A DNA stretch of 43,049 nucleotides from Polaromonas sp. (lineage in GTDB: Bacteria; Pseudomonadota; Gammaproteobacteria; Burkholderiales; Burkholderiaceae_C): assembly GCF_030682935.1 (NCBI RefSeq), contig NZ_JAUXNA010000156.1, positions 1 to 43,049 of the forward strand. The letters run 5' to 3'. Shown one piece after another: positions 9,638-18,622 of this stretch. The notes beneath the pieces were generated by a model, which did no database searches, was not told where the DNA came from, and saw only the letters and a program-made list of their open reading frames with translations. The position numbers and the translations under genes are program-made. The number at the start of each line of letters is the position of its first letter. Within the stretch, counting starts at the first letter, position 1.

Positions 9638-10825
9638 TCAGGGCTCCAGACGTTCAGCGAATTGACCGGCCACCCGGCGCGCTCGCGCATCCAGCGCAAG
9701 CAAACCTTCGATATCGTTGACCTCAGAGACCGCGACGGCCTCCAAAGTTGCATGATTTACATGGTGGATTTGGTCGAAGCGGATTTGCTTGCCCAAAAAG
9801 GCCGCCACTGCCACCTCGTTGGCAGCATTGAGCACTGCCGTGCTACCCACAGGCGCGTTAAGGACGTCCCAGGCCAGCGGCAAGCCCGGAAACCGCGCGT
9901 GGTCAGGCACCTCAAACGTCATGTTGGCCAGACAGGCAAAGTCCAGGGCCTTGGCGCCCGAGATGATCCGGTCCGGCCACGCCAGGCCATAGGCAATTGG
10001 TACCCGCATGTCGGGCGTTCCTAATTGGGCCACCACTGACGCATCGTGGTACTGGACCATCGAATGAATGATGCTTTGAGGATGGATCACCACCTCAATT
10101 TGTTGCGGCGCCAAGCCAAACAGGTATTTGGCTTCGATGACCTCCAGGGCCTTGTTCATCATGGTCGCCGAATCCACTGAAATCTTGCGCCCCATGACCC
10201 AGTTGGGATGCGCACAGGCTTCATCGGGCGTGACATGTCGAAGGCTGCCGGGCTCGCGGGTACGAAATGGTCCGCCCGATGCGGTCAGGATGATTTTTTC
10301 AACGCGCTGGGGCCAGCTTGCTGCATCCTCGGGCAAAGACTGAAAAATGGCGGAATGCTCGCTGTCAATAGGCAGCAGATGCGCGCCGCCTGCGCGCACC
10401 GCCTGCATGAACACGTCCCCACCGACCACCAGCGCTTCCTTGTTGGCCAGCAACAGGCGCTTGCCCGCTTTGGCGGCCGCCATGCACGCCTTCAAGCCCG
10501 CAGCCCCGACAATGGCGGCCATCACGGTATCCACGAGCTCGTGAGACGCTATCATTTCAAGAGCATCTACCGCCCATAAAACCTGGACAGGAAGCTGATT
10601 TTCCTTTACTTTTTGAGCCAGGAGGCGGGCATGCGGCTCGCTCACCATGACGGCATACCTGGGCTTGAACTGTGCGCACTGCGCCAGTAGCAGGTCAGTC
10701 TGGGTCGCCGCACTGAGGGCGAATACCTCAAAACGCTCGGGATGACGTGCAATGACGTCCAGGGTATTGACACCGATGGACCCTGTGGAGCCCAACACCG
10801 TAACGCGCTGCTTTTTGAAGGTCAT
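9638..10825 (-). CDS. dxr: 1-deoxy-D-xylulose-5-phosphate reductoisomerase
   Basis: Committed step of the MEP isoprenoid pathway: converts DXP to 2-C-methyl-D-erythritol 4-phosphate with NADPH and a divalent metal. It is 395 residues, full length. The N terminus VTVLGSTGSIGVNTLDVI is the NADPH-binding fold. ANKEALVVGG, PIDSEHSAIFQSL and SVDSATMMNKALEVIEA carry the metal and substrate residues. It is followed one base later by rseP. Together with ispD and ispF at 39-40 kb it supplies the isoprenoids used by UppS in this operon. A weak repeat-like patch lies at 10548-10580. Confidence 0.97.
   Translation of the reverse strand: MTFKKQRVTVLGSTGSIGVNTLDVIARHPERFEVFALSAATQTDLLLAQCAQFKPRYAVMVSEPHARLLAQKVKENQLPVQVLWAVDALEMIASHELVDTVMAAIVGAAGLKACMAAAKAGKRLLLANKEALVVGGDVFMQAVRAGGAHLLPIDSEHSAIFQSLPEDAASWPQRVEKIILTASGGPFRTREPGSLRHVTPDEACAHPNWVMGRKISVDSATMMNKALEVIEAKYLFGLAPQQIEVVIHPQSIIHSMVQYHDASVVAQLGTPDMRVPIAYGLAWPDRIISGAKALDFACLANMTFEVPDHARFPGLPLAWDVLNAPVGSTAVLNAANEVAVAAFLGKQIRFDQIHHVNHATLEAVAVSEVNDIEGLLALDARARRVAGQFAERLEP
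10548..10580 (+). repeat. Possible degenerate interspersed repeat, copy 3 (inside dxr)
   Basis: GCTATCATTTCAAGAGC followed by ATCTACCGCCC resembles the left half of the repeat in the 17961 copy. The right half is missing, and the encoded DALEMIASH lies in a variable part of dxr. Chance similarity cannot be excluded. Confidence 0.25.
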
Positions 10826-10845
10826 GAGGTGTGCAAAAAATAAGC

Positions 10846-11676
10846 CTAAAAAGTGGCCAGCATCATGGCCAGCGGCAAGGTCGGCAGCAAGGCATCGACG
10901 CGGTCCAGCACACCGCCGTGGCCAGGCAGCAGGCCGCTGGAGTCTTTCACGCCTGCGCTGCGCTTGATCAGGGACTCGACCAAATCACCCACGACGCTCA
11001 TGGCTGCCAGAAAGATAACCGCGAGCAACATCATGGCGATGCCGTGGCGTTGGGCCAATTGGCTGTAAAGCGTCTCGCCGCCCAGAGAAACCCAGACCAG
11101 CGACAACACCACCACACCGGCCATGCCGCCCCACACCCCTTCCCAGCTTTTACCCGGACTGATGGAAGGCGCGAGCTTGCCTTTGCTGAAGCGTCCACCA
11201 AAGGTGCGGCCGGCGAAGTAAGCAAAGATGTCGGCGACCCAGACCAGCAGCAGCACCGACAGCAAGAATTGGATACCGATCACACGCGCCTGCGCAATCG
11301 CGAGCCAAGCCAGCCATAGCACGACCAGGCCGCCCGCCAGACGCAGCATCTTGGGAATGCGTGGCCAGCCAGCGACACCAGAGCGCAACAGCCAGCCACC
11401 CACCAGCACCCAGATGGCCCCCGCGGCAGCCCACAGCATGGGCAAGGGCTTTTCAAGCAGCCCTCCATACCAGGACAGACCGCATGCCAGCACGCACGCC
11501 ACAGAAAGTCCGACCGACCTGGCATGCGTCAACCCATTCAGACGTCCCCACTCCCAAGCCCCGGCAGCTATCATCAGCAAGGCAATGGCGCTGAAAGGAA
11601 AAGGCGTCTTGTAAAACAGCGCAGGCAATAAAATCGCCAGCAAGACCATCGCAGTAATCACACGCTGCTTAAGCAT
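10846..11676 (-). CDS. cdsA: Phosphatidate cytidylyltransferase
   Basis: Makes CDP-diacylglycerol from phosphatidate and CTP, the precursor of all phospholipids, in the inner membrane. The 276-residue protein is very hydrophobic with about seven to eight membrane segments. The family signature is present near the C terminus: SLIKRSAGVKDSSGLLPGHG, then GVLDRVDALL. The last residue of the usual DRxDS is Ala instead of Ser, a common variant position. The ATG overlaps the uppS stop by one base (TGATG), and the gene ends 20 bases before dxr. Confidence 0.95.
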   Translation of the reverse strand: MLKQRVITAMVLLAILLPALFYKTPFPFSAIALLMIAAGAWEWGRLNGLTHARSVGLSVACVLACGLSWYGGLLEKPLPMLWAAAGAIWVLVGGWLLRSGVAGWPRIPKMLRLAGGLVVLWLAWLAIAQARVIGIQFLLSVLLLVWVADIFAYFAGRTFGGRFSKGKLAPSISPGKSWEGVWGGMAGVVVLSLVWVSLGGETLYSQLAQRHGIAMMLLAVIFLAAMSVVGDLVESLIKRSAGVKDSSGLLPGHGGVLDRVDALLPTLPLAMMLATF

Positions 11677-12416
11677 CAGACGACCCTTGCATCTTGGTTT
11701 TTGTCATGCCCGCTGACCTGCGCCGAGGTCTGGCCGAACCGGCGCTCGCGGGTGTTGAAAAATGCGATCGCTTCATCCAGCGCCGCATCATCAAACTCGG
11801 GCCATAGCTTGCTGGAAAAATGCAGTTCTGAATACGCCGCTTGCCACAGTAAAAAGTTGCTGAGGCGCAACTCGCCGCCAGTGCGAATCAGCAGATCAGG
11901 ATCGGGCACGTGCGCCATCGCCATCGCCCGGTCCAGCGACAGCTCGGTGATGGCCTCGCCCCGGCTGGCCAGCTTGTGGGCCGCCTGGGCAATGTCCCAG
12001 CGTCCGCCATAGTTGAAGCACACGTTGAAGATCAGGCGCTGGTTGCCGGCCGTACTGAGTTCTGCCTGCGCCAGCCCCGCCTGGACCTTTTCGGACAGTC
12101 GCTGGCGAGCCCCTACAAAATGAATCCTGACCCCTTGGGCGTTCAGGCTGGGGACTTCCCTGGACAGCGACAGCGCCAGCAACTCCATCAGGCCGGACAC
12201 CTCTTCGGGAGGACGATTCCAGTTTTCGGATGAAAAAGCAAAGACCGTCAGAACCCCAATGCCGCGCTCCAGGCAAGCCCGGACACAGCGGTTCAGCGAA
12301 TCGACGCCCTGCTTGTGGCCGGCGATACGGGGCAGGAAGCGCTGGCTCGCCCAGCGGCCATTGCCGTCCATGACGATGGCCACGTGGTGCGGAACGGTGA
12401 GACGGGAAGAGGCCAT
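11676..12416 (-). CDS. uppS: Undecaprenyl diphosphate synthase (cis-prenyltransferase)
   Basis: Adds isopentenyl units in cis to farnesyl diphosphate, giving the C55 carrier lipid for peptidoglycan and O-antigen. The 246-residue protein has the cis-prenyltransferase hallmarks: HHVAIVMDGNGRWA with the catalytic Asp (about D17), FAFSSENWNRP, FNVCFNYGGRWDI, and DLLIRTGGELRLSNFLLWQ near the C terminus. The ATG at 12416 lies 28 bases after the frr stop. Its position between frr and cdsA is typical of betaproteobacteria; E. coli has dxr between frr and uppS. Confidence 0.96.
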   Translation of the reverse strand: MASSRLTVPHHVAIVMDGNGRWASQRFLPRIAGHKQGVDSLNRCVRACLERGIGVLTVFAFSSENWNRPPEEVSGLMELLALSLSREVPSLNAQGVRIHFVGARQRLSEKVQAGLAQAELSTAGNQRLIFNVCFNYGGRWDIAQAAHKLASRGEAITELSLDRAMAMAHVPDPDLLIRTGGELRLSNFLLWQAAYSELHFSSKLWPEFDDAALDEAIAFFNTRERRFGQTSAQVSGHDKNQDARVV

Positions 12417-12444
12417 AAGTCAGTTCAGGCCAAACGTGATTTGA

Positions 12445-13005
12445 TCAAACCGCCATGATGTCTTGTTCCTTGCCAGTGACCAGTTTGTCAACTTCGGCAA
12501 TGAAACGGTCCGTGAACTTCTGGATTTCATCCTGCGAACGGCGCTCGTCATCTTCGGAGGCCAGCTTGTCCTTGACCAGCTTCTTGACGCCGTCGTTGGC
12601 ATCGCGTCGCAGGTTGCGAATGGCCACCTTGGCGTGCTCGCCTTCGGCGCGCACGACCTTGGTGAGCTCCTTGCGGCGCTCCTCGGTCATCGCGGGCATG
12701 GGAACGCGAATCAGCTCGCCCTGAGAGGCCGGGTTAAGGCCCAGATCGGAATCCCGGATGGCCTTTTCTATTTTCGCCGCCATCCCTTTTTCCCAAGGAG
12801 AGACGCTGATGGTACGCGCGTCAAGCAGCGACACATTGGCCACCTGACTGATGGGCACCATGGAGCCGTAGTAATCCACATGCACCGTGTCGAGTAAACC
12901 CGGATTGGCACGACCCGTACGGATTTTTGTCAGACTGACTTTGAACGAGTCCACGGACTGCTGCATTTTTTGCTCTGCATGCTGCTTGATTTCAACAACG
13001 CTCAT
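12445..13005 (-). CDS. frr: Ribosome recycling factor
   Basis: Splits the post-termination ribosome together with EF-G. It is 186 residues from the ATG at 13005, essentially the family length. Conserved segments include [33 protein letters not shown], and [21 protein letters not shown] good Shine-Dalgarno (CGGAGAG) stands about 6 bases before this ATG. The TTG two codons upstream lies closer to the Shine-Dalgarno and is unlikely. It follows pyrH by 59 bases, the conserved tsf-pyrH-frr order. Confidence 0.96.
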   Translation of the reverse strand: MSVVEIKQHAEQKMQQSVDSFKVSLTKIRTGRANPGLLDTVHVDYYGSMVPISQVANVSLLDARTISVSPWEKGMAAKIEKAIRDSDLGLNPASQGELIRVPMPAMTEERRKELTKVVRAEGEHAKVAIRNLRRDANDGVKKLVKDKLASEDDERRSQDEIQKFTDRFIAEVDKLVTGKEQDIMAV

Positions 13006-13064
13006 GGTCAACTCTCCGGATTATTAGGTTCAAAAAAAGTACAAAGTGAGGCGCAGAACTGGCG

Positions 13065-13775
13065 TCAGACGTGAACCAGAGTCCCTTCGTCTGCGCCCTG
13101 CACCACGCGCTTGAGTGCACCGTGCTTGAAAATGCTGAACACCTTGATGGGCAGCTTCTGGTCGCGGCACAGCGCAAAGGCGGTGGCATCCATGACTTCT
13201 AGGTTTCTGCCCATGGCTTCATCGAAAGTGATGCTGGTGTAGCGCGTGGCCGTCGGGTCCTTCTTGGGGTCAGCACTGTACACGCCATCGACCTTGGTGG
13301 CCTTCAGGACGATTTCAGCCCCAATTTCAGCACCGCGCAAAGCGGCTGCCGTGTCGGTGGTAAAGAAAGGGTTGCCGGTGCCGGCCGCAAAAATAACGAC
13401 CTTGCCTTCTTCCAGGTACTGAAGCGCCTTGGGCCGCACGTAAGGCTCGACCACGCGCTCAATGCCAATCGCTGACATGACGCGAGGCACCAGCCCGGCC
13501 TTGTCCATGGTGTCACCCAATGCCAGCGCGTTCATCACGGTCGCCAGCATGCCCATGTAATCGGCGGTGGCACGGTCCATGCCGACAGCCCCGCCTGCCA
13601 CACCCCGGAAAATATTGCCGCCACCAATCACCACCGCCACCTCGACACCCATGCGGGTGACTTCGGCAATCTCCTCGACCATGCGAACGATGGTGGCGTG
13701 ATTGATACCAAAGGCATCATCCCCCATCAAGGCCTCACCTGACAGTTTTAACAAGATCCGCTTGTAGGCTGGCAT
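13065..13775 (-). CDS. pyrH: UMP kinase
   Basis: Phosphorylates UMP to UDP in pyrimidine nucleotide synthesis; the bacterial enzyme is a hexamer of the amino-acid-kinase fold. From the ATG at 13775 it is 236 residues. Conserved features are [15 protein letters not shown] (phosphate-binding Lys and Gly), [33 protein letters not shown], and the C-terminal kinase motif near [11 protein letters not shown]. The frame is open for 55 more codons upstream into tsf, but that extension has no family similarity. The gap to the tsf stop is 88 bases, without a clear terminator. Confidence 0.96.
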   Translation of the reverse strand: MPAYKRILLKLSGEALMGDDAFGINHATIVRMVEEIAEVTRMGVEVAVVIGGGNIFRGVAGGAVGMDRATADYMGMLATVMNALALGDTMDKAGLVPRVMSAIGIERVVEPYVRPKALQYLEEGKVVIFAAGTGNPFFTTDTAAALRGAEIGAEIVLKATKVDGVYSADPKKDPTATRYTSITFDEAMGRNLEVMDATAFALCRDQKLPIKVFSIFKHGALKRVVQGADEGTLVHV

Positions 13776-13863
13776 GTGTGGGCTTTCTAAGAGGGATTGA
13801 ATAGGACGTTGAGCCGCTTTCCGGCTGGACTGACGACAAAGCCGCTTGCGCAGCCTTGACCGT

Positions 13864-14778
13864 TCAGGCCGCTTTGGCAGCAGCGATCTGGGCAGCGACT
13901 TCAGCAGCGAAATCGTCAACCTTTTTCTCGATGCCCTCACCCACCACGTACAACGTGAAGGACTTGATCGTGGTGCTGCGCTCTTTCAGCATCTGCTCAA
14001 CCGTCTGCTTGTCGTTTTTGACGAAGGTCTGATTGTGCAGGCTGACTTCCTTCAGGTACTTTTGAACGCCGCCATCAATACGCTTTGCAACGATTTCGGC
14101 AGATTGCACAGGCTTGCCTTCGGCCTGGGCCTTGGCCGCATCTTCAGCCGCTTTTGCAGCAGCGACCGAGCGCTCTTTGGCGACCAGTTCCGCAGGCACA
14201 TCCGCGCTGGACAGCGCCACGGGCTTCATCGCGGCCACATGCATGGCCACATCCTTGGCGGCGGTTTCGTCGCCCTCAAACTCCACCACCACGCCAATGC
14301 GCGTGCCGTGCAGGTAAGCCGCGAGCGGGCTACCGGAAAAGCGCTTGAAGCGACGCACGCTCATGTTCTCGCCGATCTTGCCGATCAGGCCTTTGCGAAC
14401 ATCTTCCACCGTCGGGCCAAAACCGTCCAGCGACAGGGGCATGGCGCCAATGGCCGCCACATCGGCCGGGTTGTTCTTGACGATGCCTTCTGCAACGGCT
14501 TTGGTGAAAGCCAGGAAGCTGTCGTTCTTGGTGACAAAGTCAGTTTCGCAATTGATTTCAACCAGGGAACCGACATCGCCTTCGCGGTGCGTGGCGACCA
14601 CGCCTTCGGCCGTGATACGGGATGCAGCCTTGCCGGCCTTGTTGCCCAGCTTGACGCGCAGAATTTCTTCGGCCTTCTCGAAATTGCCTTCAGCTTCTGT
14701 GAGTGCTTTTTTGCACTCCATCATGGGCGCGTCGGTTTTTGCGCGCAGTTCAGCGACCATGCTTGCGGTAATTGCCAT
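13864..14778 (-). CDS. tsf: Translation elongation factor Ts
   Basis: Guanine-nucleotide exchange factor for EF-Tu. It is 304 residues, full length. The N-terminal UBA-like domain ([20 protein letters not shown], then ECKKAL) includes the [12 protein letters not shown] block that contacts EF-Tu; the core repeats contain [11 protein letters not shown] and the C-terminal part [16 protein letters not shown] lies 7 bases before the ATG at 14778. It is separated from rpsB by 150 bases containing a strong hairpin. Confidence 0.97.
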   Translation of the reverse strand: MAITASMVAELRAKTDAPMMECKKALTEAEGNFEKAEEILRVKLGNKAGKAASRITAEGVVATHREGDVGSLVEINCETDFVTKNDSFLAFTKAVAEGIVKNNPADVAAIGAMPLSLDGFGPTVEDVRKGLIGKIGENMSVRRFKRFSGSPLAAYLHGTRIGVVVEFEGDETAAKDVAMHVAAMKPVALSSADVPAELVAKERSVAAAKAAEDAAKAQAEGKPVQSAEIVAKRIDGGVQKYLKEVSLHNQTFVKNDKQTVEQMLKERSTTIKSFTLYVVGEGIEKKVDDFAAEVAAQIAAAKAA

Positions 14779-14863
14779 TTTTTTCTCCGTTTAACGTATT
14801 GACTTTGATAGCGGGCGCCAAGTTCACGCCGGGCACATTTGTCGTATATCTATTCAAATTGTG

Positions 14864-14890
14864 AAAAAGGGGCTACGCGAGCCCCTTTTT
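14864..14890 (-). terminator. Hairpin terminator/attenuator between rpsB and tsf
   Basis: A perfect 11-base-pair stem AAAAAGGGGCT / AGCCCCTTTTT encloses a 5-base loop (14875-14879), ending in a T-run in the direction of transcription. It sits about 40 bases after the rpsB stop. E. coli also has a terminator between rpsB and tsf that reduces read-through. The sequence is almost symmetric, so it could act on either strand. Confidence 0.8.
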
Positions 14891-14928
14891 CGCGTCTGGC
14901 GTAGCGCCAAAACTAACAGGCACCTTTA

Positions 14929-15681
14929 TCAGGCAGCTGCGTTCTGAACTTCCACAAATTCGTCCGAGCTCTCAGCCGACACGGCCTTGACGAGCTCGTT
15001 GCCGGCGCTGGCACGGCCTTCAATGACTGCATCAGCGATACCGCGGGCGTACAAGGCAACCGCTTTGGACGAGTCGTCGTTACCGGGAATCACGTAATCA
15101 ATGCCGATGGGGGAGTGGTTGGAATCGACCACGCCGATCAGCGGAATGCCCAGCTTCTTGGCTTCCAGAACCGCGATTTTGTGGAAACCCACGTCAATCA
15201 CGAAAATGGCATCCGGCAACGCATTCATGTCCTGAATGCCGCCAATGTCTTTTTCAAGCTTGTCGATCTCGCGCTTGAAGGTCAGTTGTTCTTTTTTGCT
15301 GATGGAGTCAAGGCCGGCTTCTTGCTGGGCTTTCAACTCTTTCAGGCGCTTGATCGAGGTCTTGACCGTCTTGAAGTTGGTGAGCATGCCGCCCAACCAG
15401 CGCTGGTCAACGTAAGGAATGCCAGCACGCTTGGCTTCCATGGCGACGGTTTCGCGCGCGGTGCGCTTGGTGCCGACCATCAGGATGGTGCCGCGGTTGG
15501 CAGCGAGCTGCTTCGCGAACTTCATCGCATCCTGGTACATCGGCAGCGATTTTTCCAGGTTGATGATGTGAATACGGTTGCGATGGCCGAAAATGTACGG
15601 GGCCATCTTCGGGTTCCAGAAGCGGGTTTGGTGACCAAAATGGACGCCGGCTTCGAGCATTTCACGCATGTTTGTGGACAT
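14929..15681 (-). CDS. rpsB: 30S ribosomal protein S2
   Basis: S2 of the small ribosomal subunit. It is 250 residues from the ATG at 15681. It carries the family patterns [20 protein letters not shown] near the start and later [22 protein letters not shown] and [24 protein letters not shown] stands about 7 bases upstream. The TTG at 15693 would add four residues and lacks this spacing. It heads the cluster. Confidence 0.97.
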   Translation of the reverse strand: MSTNMREMLEAGVHFGHQTRFWNPKMAPYIFGHRNRIHIINLEKSLPMYQDAMKFAKQLAANRGTILMVGTKRTARETVAMEAKRAGIPYVDQRWLGGMLTNFKTVKTSIKRLKELKAQQEAGLDSISKKEQLTFKREIDKLEKDIGGIQDMNALPDAIFVIDVGFHKIAVLEAKKLGIPLIGVVDSNHSPIGIDYVIPGNDDSSKAVALYARGIADAVIEGRASAGNELVKAVSAESSDEFVEVQNAAA

Positions 15682-15818
15682 AATTAACTCCAAAGGTTGT
15701 GTCTAAAATCAGCGCTTATCGCCCAGAAACTATGAATACAGTGACTGGCCAACACCTTGAGTGGCTGATTTGCGATTTTCCCTGCAGACAACAAGATCGT
15801 CATCTGCAGAGCCCGCTG

Positions 15819-15824
15819 AGTATA
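15819..15824 (-). promoter_or_regulatory. Candidate rpsB promoter -10 (TATACT)
   Basis: On the minus strand TGTTATACT gives a -10 hexamer with an upstream TG-like extension, followed by a G+C-rich discriminator (CAGCGGGC), a feature of stringently controlled ribosomal promoters. No good -35 is visible. It would leave a leader of about 130 bases before rpsB, long enough for regulation by S2. It overlaps the start region of the divergent amidase gene. Confidence 0.4.
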
Positions 15825-15838
15825 ACATCCCCCACCCC

Positions 15839-18577
15839 ATGAACCAGCCGAACCAGATGCCTTCCACGGGCGACCTTCATGCCACTCGCCAGGCCCTGCA
15901 AGCGGGCCAGACCAGCCCCCGGGAAGTCCTTGAGCGCGCAGCCGCCATCGGCCGAAGCGAAGCCTGCCGTCACGTTTTTATGCCGGCCACGGCAGAAAAC
16001 CCGTCTTCCAGCATCAAAGGGCTGCCGAAAGACGACTTCAGCCCTTCGGCGCTGCCTCTGGCGGGGCTTCCGGTGTCTGTCAAGGACCTGTTTGATGTCG
16101 CAGGCCAAACCACCTCAGCGGGATCAACGGTGCTTGCCGGTGCAGCGCCTGCCAACGCCGACTGCCCCGCCGTGGCGCGGCTGCGTGCGGCGGGTGCGGT
16201 GCTGATCGGGCGTAGCAACATGGTGGAGTTTGCTTTTTCCGGCGTCGGCATCAATCCACACTATGGCACGCCCATCAACCCGGCCGACCGCAGCACAGAC
16301 CGGATTCCGGGCGGCTCTTCGTCGGGTGCGGCGGTGTCGGTCGCCACGGGTGCCGCACTGGTGGGTCTCGGCTCGGATACGGGCGGCTCCCTCCGCATCC
16401 CTGCAGCCTTGTGCGGGATTGTCGGGTTTAAAAGCACGGCCCGCCTGGTCCCCACCGCCGGGGTGCTGCCGCTGTCGACCAGCCTGGACACGGTAGGCGC
16501 CCTGACCCGCTCGGTGCGCGACGCGGTCACCGTGCATGAGGTGCTGGCGGCCCGCCGTGTGCGGATGGGGGGCAAACCCCTGTCAGCCTGCCGCCTTGCA
16601 GTAGCGCAAACGCAGATGCTGGACGGGATGGACCCTACCGTGGCCCAGGCATTCGAGCGCAGCCTGCAGGTGCTGCGTCAAGCCGGTGCCCGTATTGAAG
16701 AAGTCACCCTTGCAGAAATCAATGATCTGGCCGCCATCAATGCCAGCGGTGGCTTGTCGGCGGCCGAAAGCTATGCCTGGCACCGGACCCTGATTGCCGG
16801 ACATGAGGCCGAGTACGACCCACGGGTGGCGCAGCGTATTTTGCGCGGCGCCCGAATGAGTGCGGCCGACTACATCGATTTGCTGGCGGCACGCAAGCAG
16901 TGGATTTCACGCATGGAGGCGCGCCTGGACGGCTTTGACGCCGTGCTGTCGCCCACCGTGCCCATCGTGGCACCGCCGATTGCCAGCGTGCTGAGCGATG
17001 ATGCCGAGTTCTTCCGGATCAACGGGCTTTTGCTGCGCAACACGGCGGTGGTTAACATGCTCGACGGTTGCGCGATTTCGCTGCCCTGCCACGCGCCTGA
17101 CCAATTGCCTGTTGGCCTGATGCTCTGGCACGCGGCGCTGCACGACGACACGGTGCTGGACCTGGCGCTCCAGGTTGAAACAGCACTGGCCCATTCACTA
17201 CACCACCAATCGCTGCCTGCACCCGCCAATCATGGGTCAACAGCCTTTTTTATCTATAAAAACAATGAACAGCACCATGTCCTTCCGCTCCGTCACCGCC
17301 CTGCCCGATACCACCGCATGAGGGTGGCGATCATTGGCGCCGGCATCATCGGCATCACCACCGCCTATGAGCTGGCTGCGGACGGTCACGAAGTCACCGT
17401 TTTTGAGCGTCGGGGCGCTGCGGCAGAAGAAACCAGCTTTGCCAACGCGGGCATCGTCGCACCCGGCTATGTCACGCCATGGGCCGCGCCCGGCATGCCG
17501 GGCAAGGTGCTCAGCTACCTTTTCAGCCGCCATGCGCCGGTCAAGCTGAGCCTGCCATTGTCAGGCCGGGAGCTGGCATGGACGTGGAAATGGCTGCGCG
17601 CCTGCAAGCTTGCGCCCTATCTGGCCAATCGCTCGCGCCTGCAGCGCCTGGCGTTTTACAGCCGGGAAAGACTCCACCACCTGACCGCTGAGCTGCAACT
17701 GGACTACGAGCGCAGCCCGGGCTACATGGTGCTCCTTCGCTCCGAAAAAGACAGCCGGCTGATTGAGCCCAGCCTGCAGGTGCTGCGGGATGCAGGGGTG
17801 GCATTCAGGCAAATCAGTCCCGATGCGGTCCGCCAGATCGAGCCCGCACTCAACCCCGACACCGCGTTTTTGGGGGCCGTGCACCTGCCCGACGATGAAG
17901 TGGCCAATTGCCGGCAGTTTGCGCTGCTGCTGAAAAATGAAGCGCAGCGCCTGGGCGTCAATTTTGAGCTAAATACGACTGTGGCGCAGTTAGAACGGTC
18001 GCAAGCAGCTAGCATTTCAATAGCAGGTGAAGATAAACCGCGCGCCTTTGACCGCGTGGTGGTGTGCGCCGGCCTGGCCTCCGCGCAACTCCTGAGGCCG
18101 CTGGGCCTGAAGATCCCGATGGCTGCCGTGTATGGCTACTCCATCAGCGCCACCATTCGCGAACCGCTCAACGCACCGCGCAGCGCGCTGATGGACGAAC
18201 GCTACAAGGTCGCGATTACCCGCCTCGGTAACCGCGTGCGTGTGGCCGGCGGCGCAGAAATTGGCGGCTCGCTTGAAAGCAGGCGCGCCTCCTCCCTTCA
18301 GACGCTGTACAAGGTGCTGCACGACTGGTTTCCCGGTGCTGCGCAGCATTCCAACACCCACGGCAGCGTGCAGGAGTGGAAAGGTGCGCGTCCGATGCTG
18401 CCCGACGGGCCGCCGATCATTGGCGACAGCGGCCTGCCCGGTGTCTGGCTCAATATCGGCCACGGCTCCAGCGGCTGGGCACTGAGCTGCGGCAGTGCGC
18501 GCGCGCTGGCCGACCTGATGGCCGGCAGGCCCACAGAGATCGACATGGAAGGGCTGGACATCAGCCGCCTGGGCTGA
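15839..18577 (+). CDS. Amidase fused in frame to a DadA-like FAD oxidoreductase
   Basis: One uninterrupted frame of 912 residues from the ATG at 15839. Residues about 1-465 form an amidase-signature hydrolase with a complete Ser-cisSer-Lys triad: Lys in PVSVKDLFD, the Ser pair in PGGSSSGAAVSV and GSDTGGSLRIPAALCG. It should hydrolyse an amide, substrate unknown. From residue 494 a second protein begins, MRVAIIGAGIIGITTAYELA, a DadA-type amine oxidoreductase. The linker (about 465-493) looks like translated intergenic DNA and contains Phe-Phe encoded by a T6 run at 17246-17251. Removing one T would end the amidase at a TGA (17319-17321) overlapping the DadA ATG as ATGA. So this is either a true fusion or a one-base frameshift joining two genes. 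No clear ribosome-binding site precedes 15839; a GTG at 15761 is unlikely. Confidence 0.75.
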   Translation: MNQPNQMPSTGDLHATRQALQAGQTSPREVLERAAAIGRSEACRHVFMPATAENPSSSIKGLPKDDFSPSALPLAGLPVSVKDLFDVAGQTTSAGSTVLAGAAPANADCPAVARLRAAGAVLIGRSNMVEFAFSGVGINPHYGTPINPADRSTDRIPGGSSSGAAVSVATGAALVGLGSDTGGSLRIPAALCGIVGFKSTARLVPTAGVLPLSTSLDTVGALTRSVRDAVTVHEVLAARRVRMGGKPLSACRLAVAQTQMLDGMDPTVAQAFERSLQVLRQAGARIEEVTLAEINDLAAINASGGLSAAESYAWHRTLIAGHEAEYDPRVAQRILRGARMSAADYIDLLAARKQWISRMEARLDGFDAVLSPTVPIVAPPIASVLSDDAEFFRINGLLLRNTAVVNMLDGCAISLPCHAPDQLPVGLMLWHAALHDDTVLDLALQVETALAHSLHHQSLPAPANHGSTAFFIYKNNEQHHVLPLRHRPARYHRMRVAIIGAGIIGITTAYELAADGHEVTVFERRGAAAEETSFANAGIVAPGYVTPWAAPGMPGKVLSYLFSRHAPVKLSLPLSGRELAWTWKWLRACKLAPYLANRSRLQRLAFYSRERLHHLTAELQLDYERSPGYMVLLRSEKDSRLIEPSLQVLRDAGVAFRQISPDAVRQIEPALNPDTAFLGAVHLPDDEVANCRQFALLLKNEAQRLGVNFELNTTVAQLERSQAASISIAGEDKPRAFDRVVVCAGLASAQLLRPLGLKIPMAAVYGYSISATIREPLNAPRSALMDERYKVAITRLGNRVRVAGGAEIGGSLESRRASSLQTLYKVLHDWFPGAAQHSNTHGSVQEWKGARPMLPDGPPIIGDSGLPGVWLNIGHGSSGWALSCGSARALADLMAGRPTEIDMEGLDISRLG
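17318..18577 (+). CDS. dadA: D-amino-acid dehydrogenase-like FAD oxidoreductase (as separate gene)
   Basis: Alternative reading of the downstream half of the fused frame, starting at its own ATG. It is 419 residues, the usual DadA length. The N terminus VAIIGAGIIGITTAYELA is an FAD-binding Rossmann motif ending in the acidic VFERR. SFANAGIVAPGYVTPWAAPG is typical of DadA enzymes that oxidatively deaminate D-amino acids at the membrane and pass electrons to quinones. The C-terminal FAD contact is near LNIGHGSSGWALSCGSARAL. An 18-codon frame (17265-17321) ends in ATGA with this start, consistent with translational coupling. The segment near residues 215-235 contains an in-frame interspersed repeat. 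The substrate is inferred from family only. Confidence 0.6.
   Translation: MRVAIIGAGIIGITTAYELAADGHEVTVFERRGAAAEETSFANAGIVAPGYVTPWAAPGMPGKVLSYLFSRHAPVKLSLPLSGRELAWTWKWLRACKLAPYLANRSRLQRLAFYSRERLHHLTAELQLDYERSPGYMVLLRSEKDSRLIEPSLQVLRDAGVAFRQISPDAVRQIEPALNPDTAFLGAVHLPDDEVANCRQFALLLKNEAQRLGVNFELNTTVAQLERSQAASISIAGEDKPRAFDRVVVCAGLASAQLLRPLGLKIPMAAVYGYSISATIREPLNAPRSALMDERYKVAITRLGNRVRVAGGAEIGGSLESRRASSLQTLYKVLHDWFPGAAQHSNTHGSVQEWKGARPMLPDGPPIIGDSGLPGVWLNIGHGSSGWALSCGSARALADLMAGRPTEIDMEGLDISRLG
17961..18024 (-). repeat. Interspersed repeat, copy 4 (inside the DadA part)
   Basis: On the minus strand it reads GCTATTGAAATGCTAGCTGC, then TTGCGACCG, a variable arm, and TTTAGCTCAAAA. It matches the 1004 copy in the GCTAT...TAGCT.CTTGCG half. 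The reading frame passes through it as TTVAQLERSQAASISIAG, a variable region of the family. Confidence 0.5.
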
Positions 18578-18622
18578 GCACATCGCTTGGCGGGCCACGT
18601 CATAAGCCCTCACAATCCGCTG

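Noticed and set aside
13846-14802. Plus-strand open frame of 318 codons opposite tsf
   Set aside because: Shadow of the conserved EF-Ts gene.
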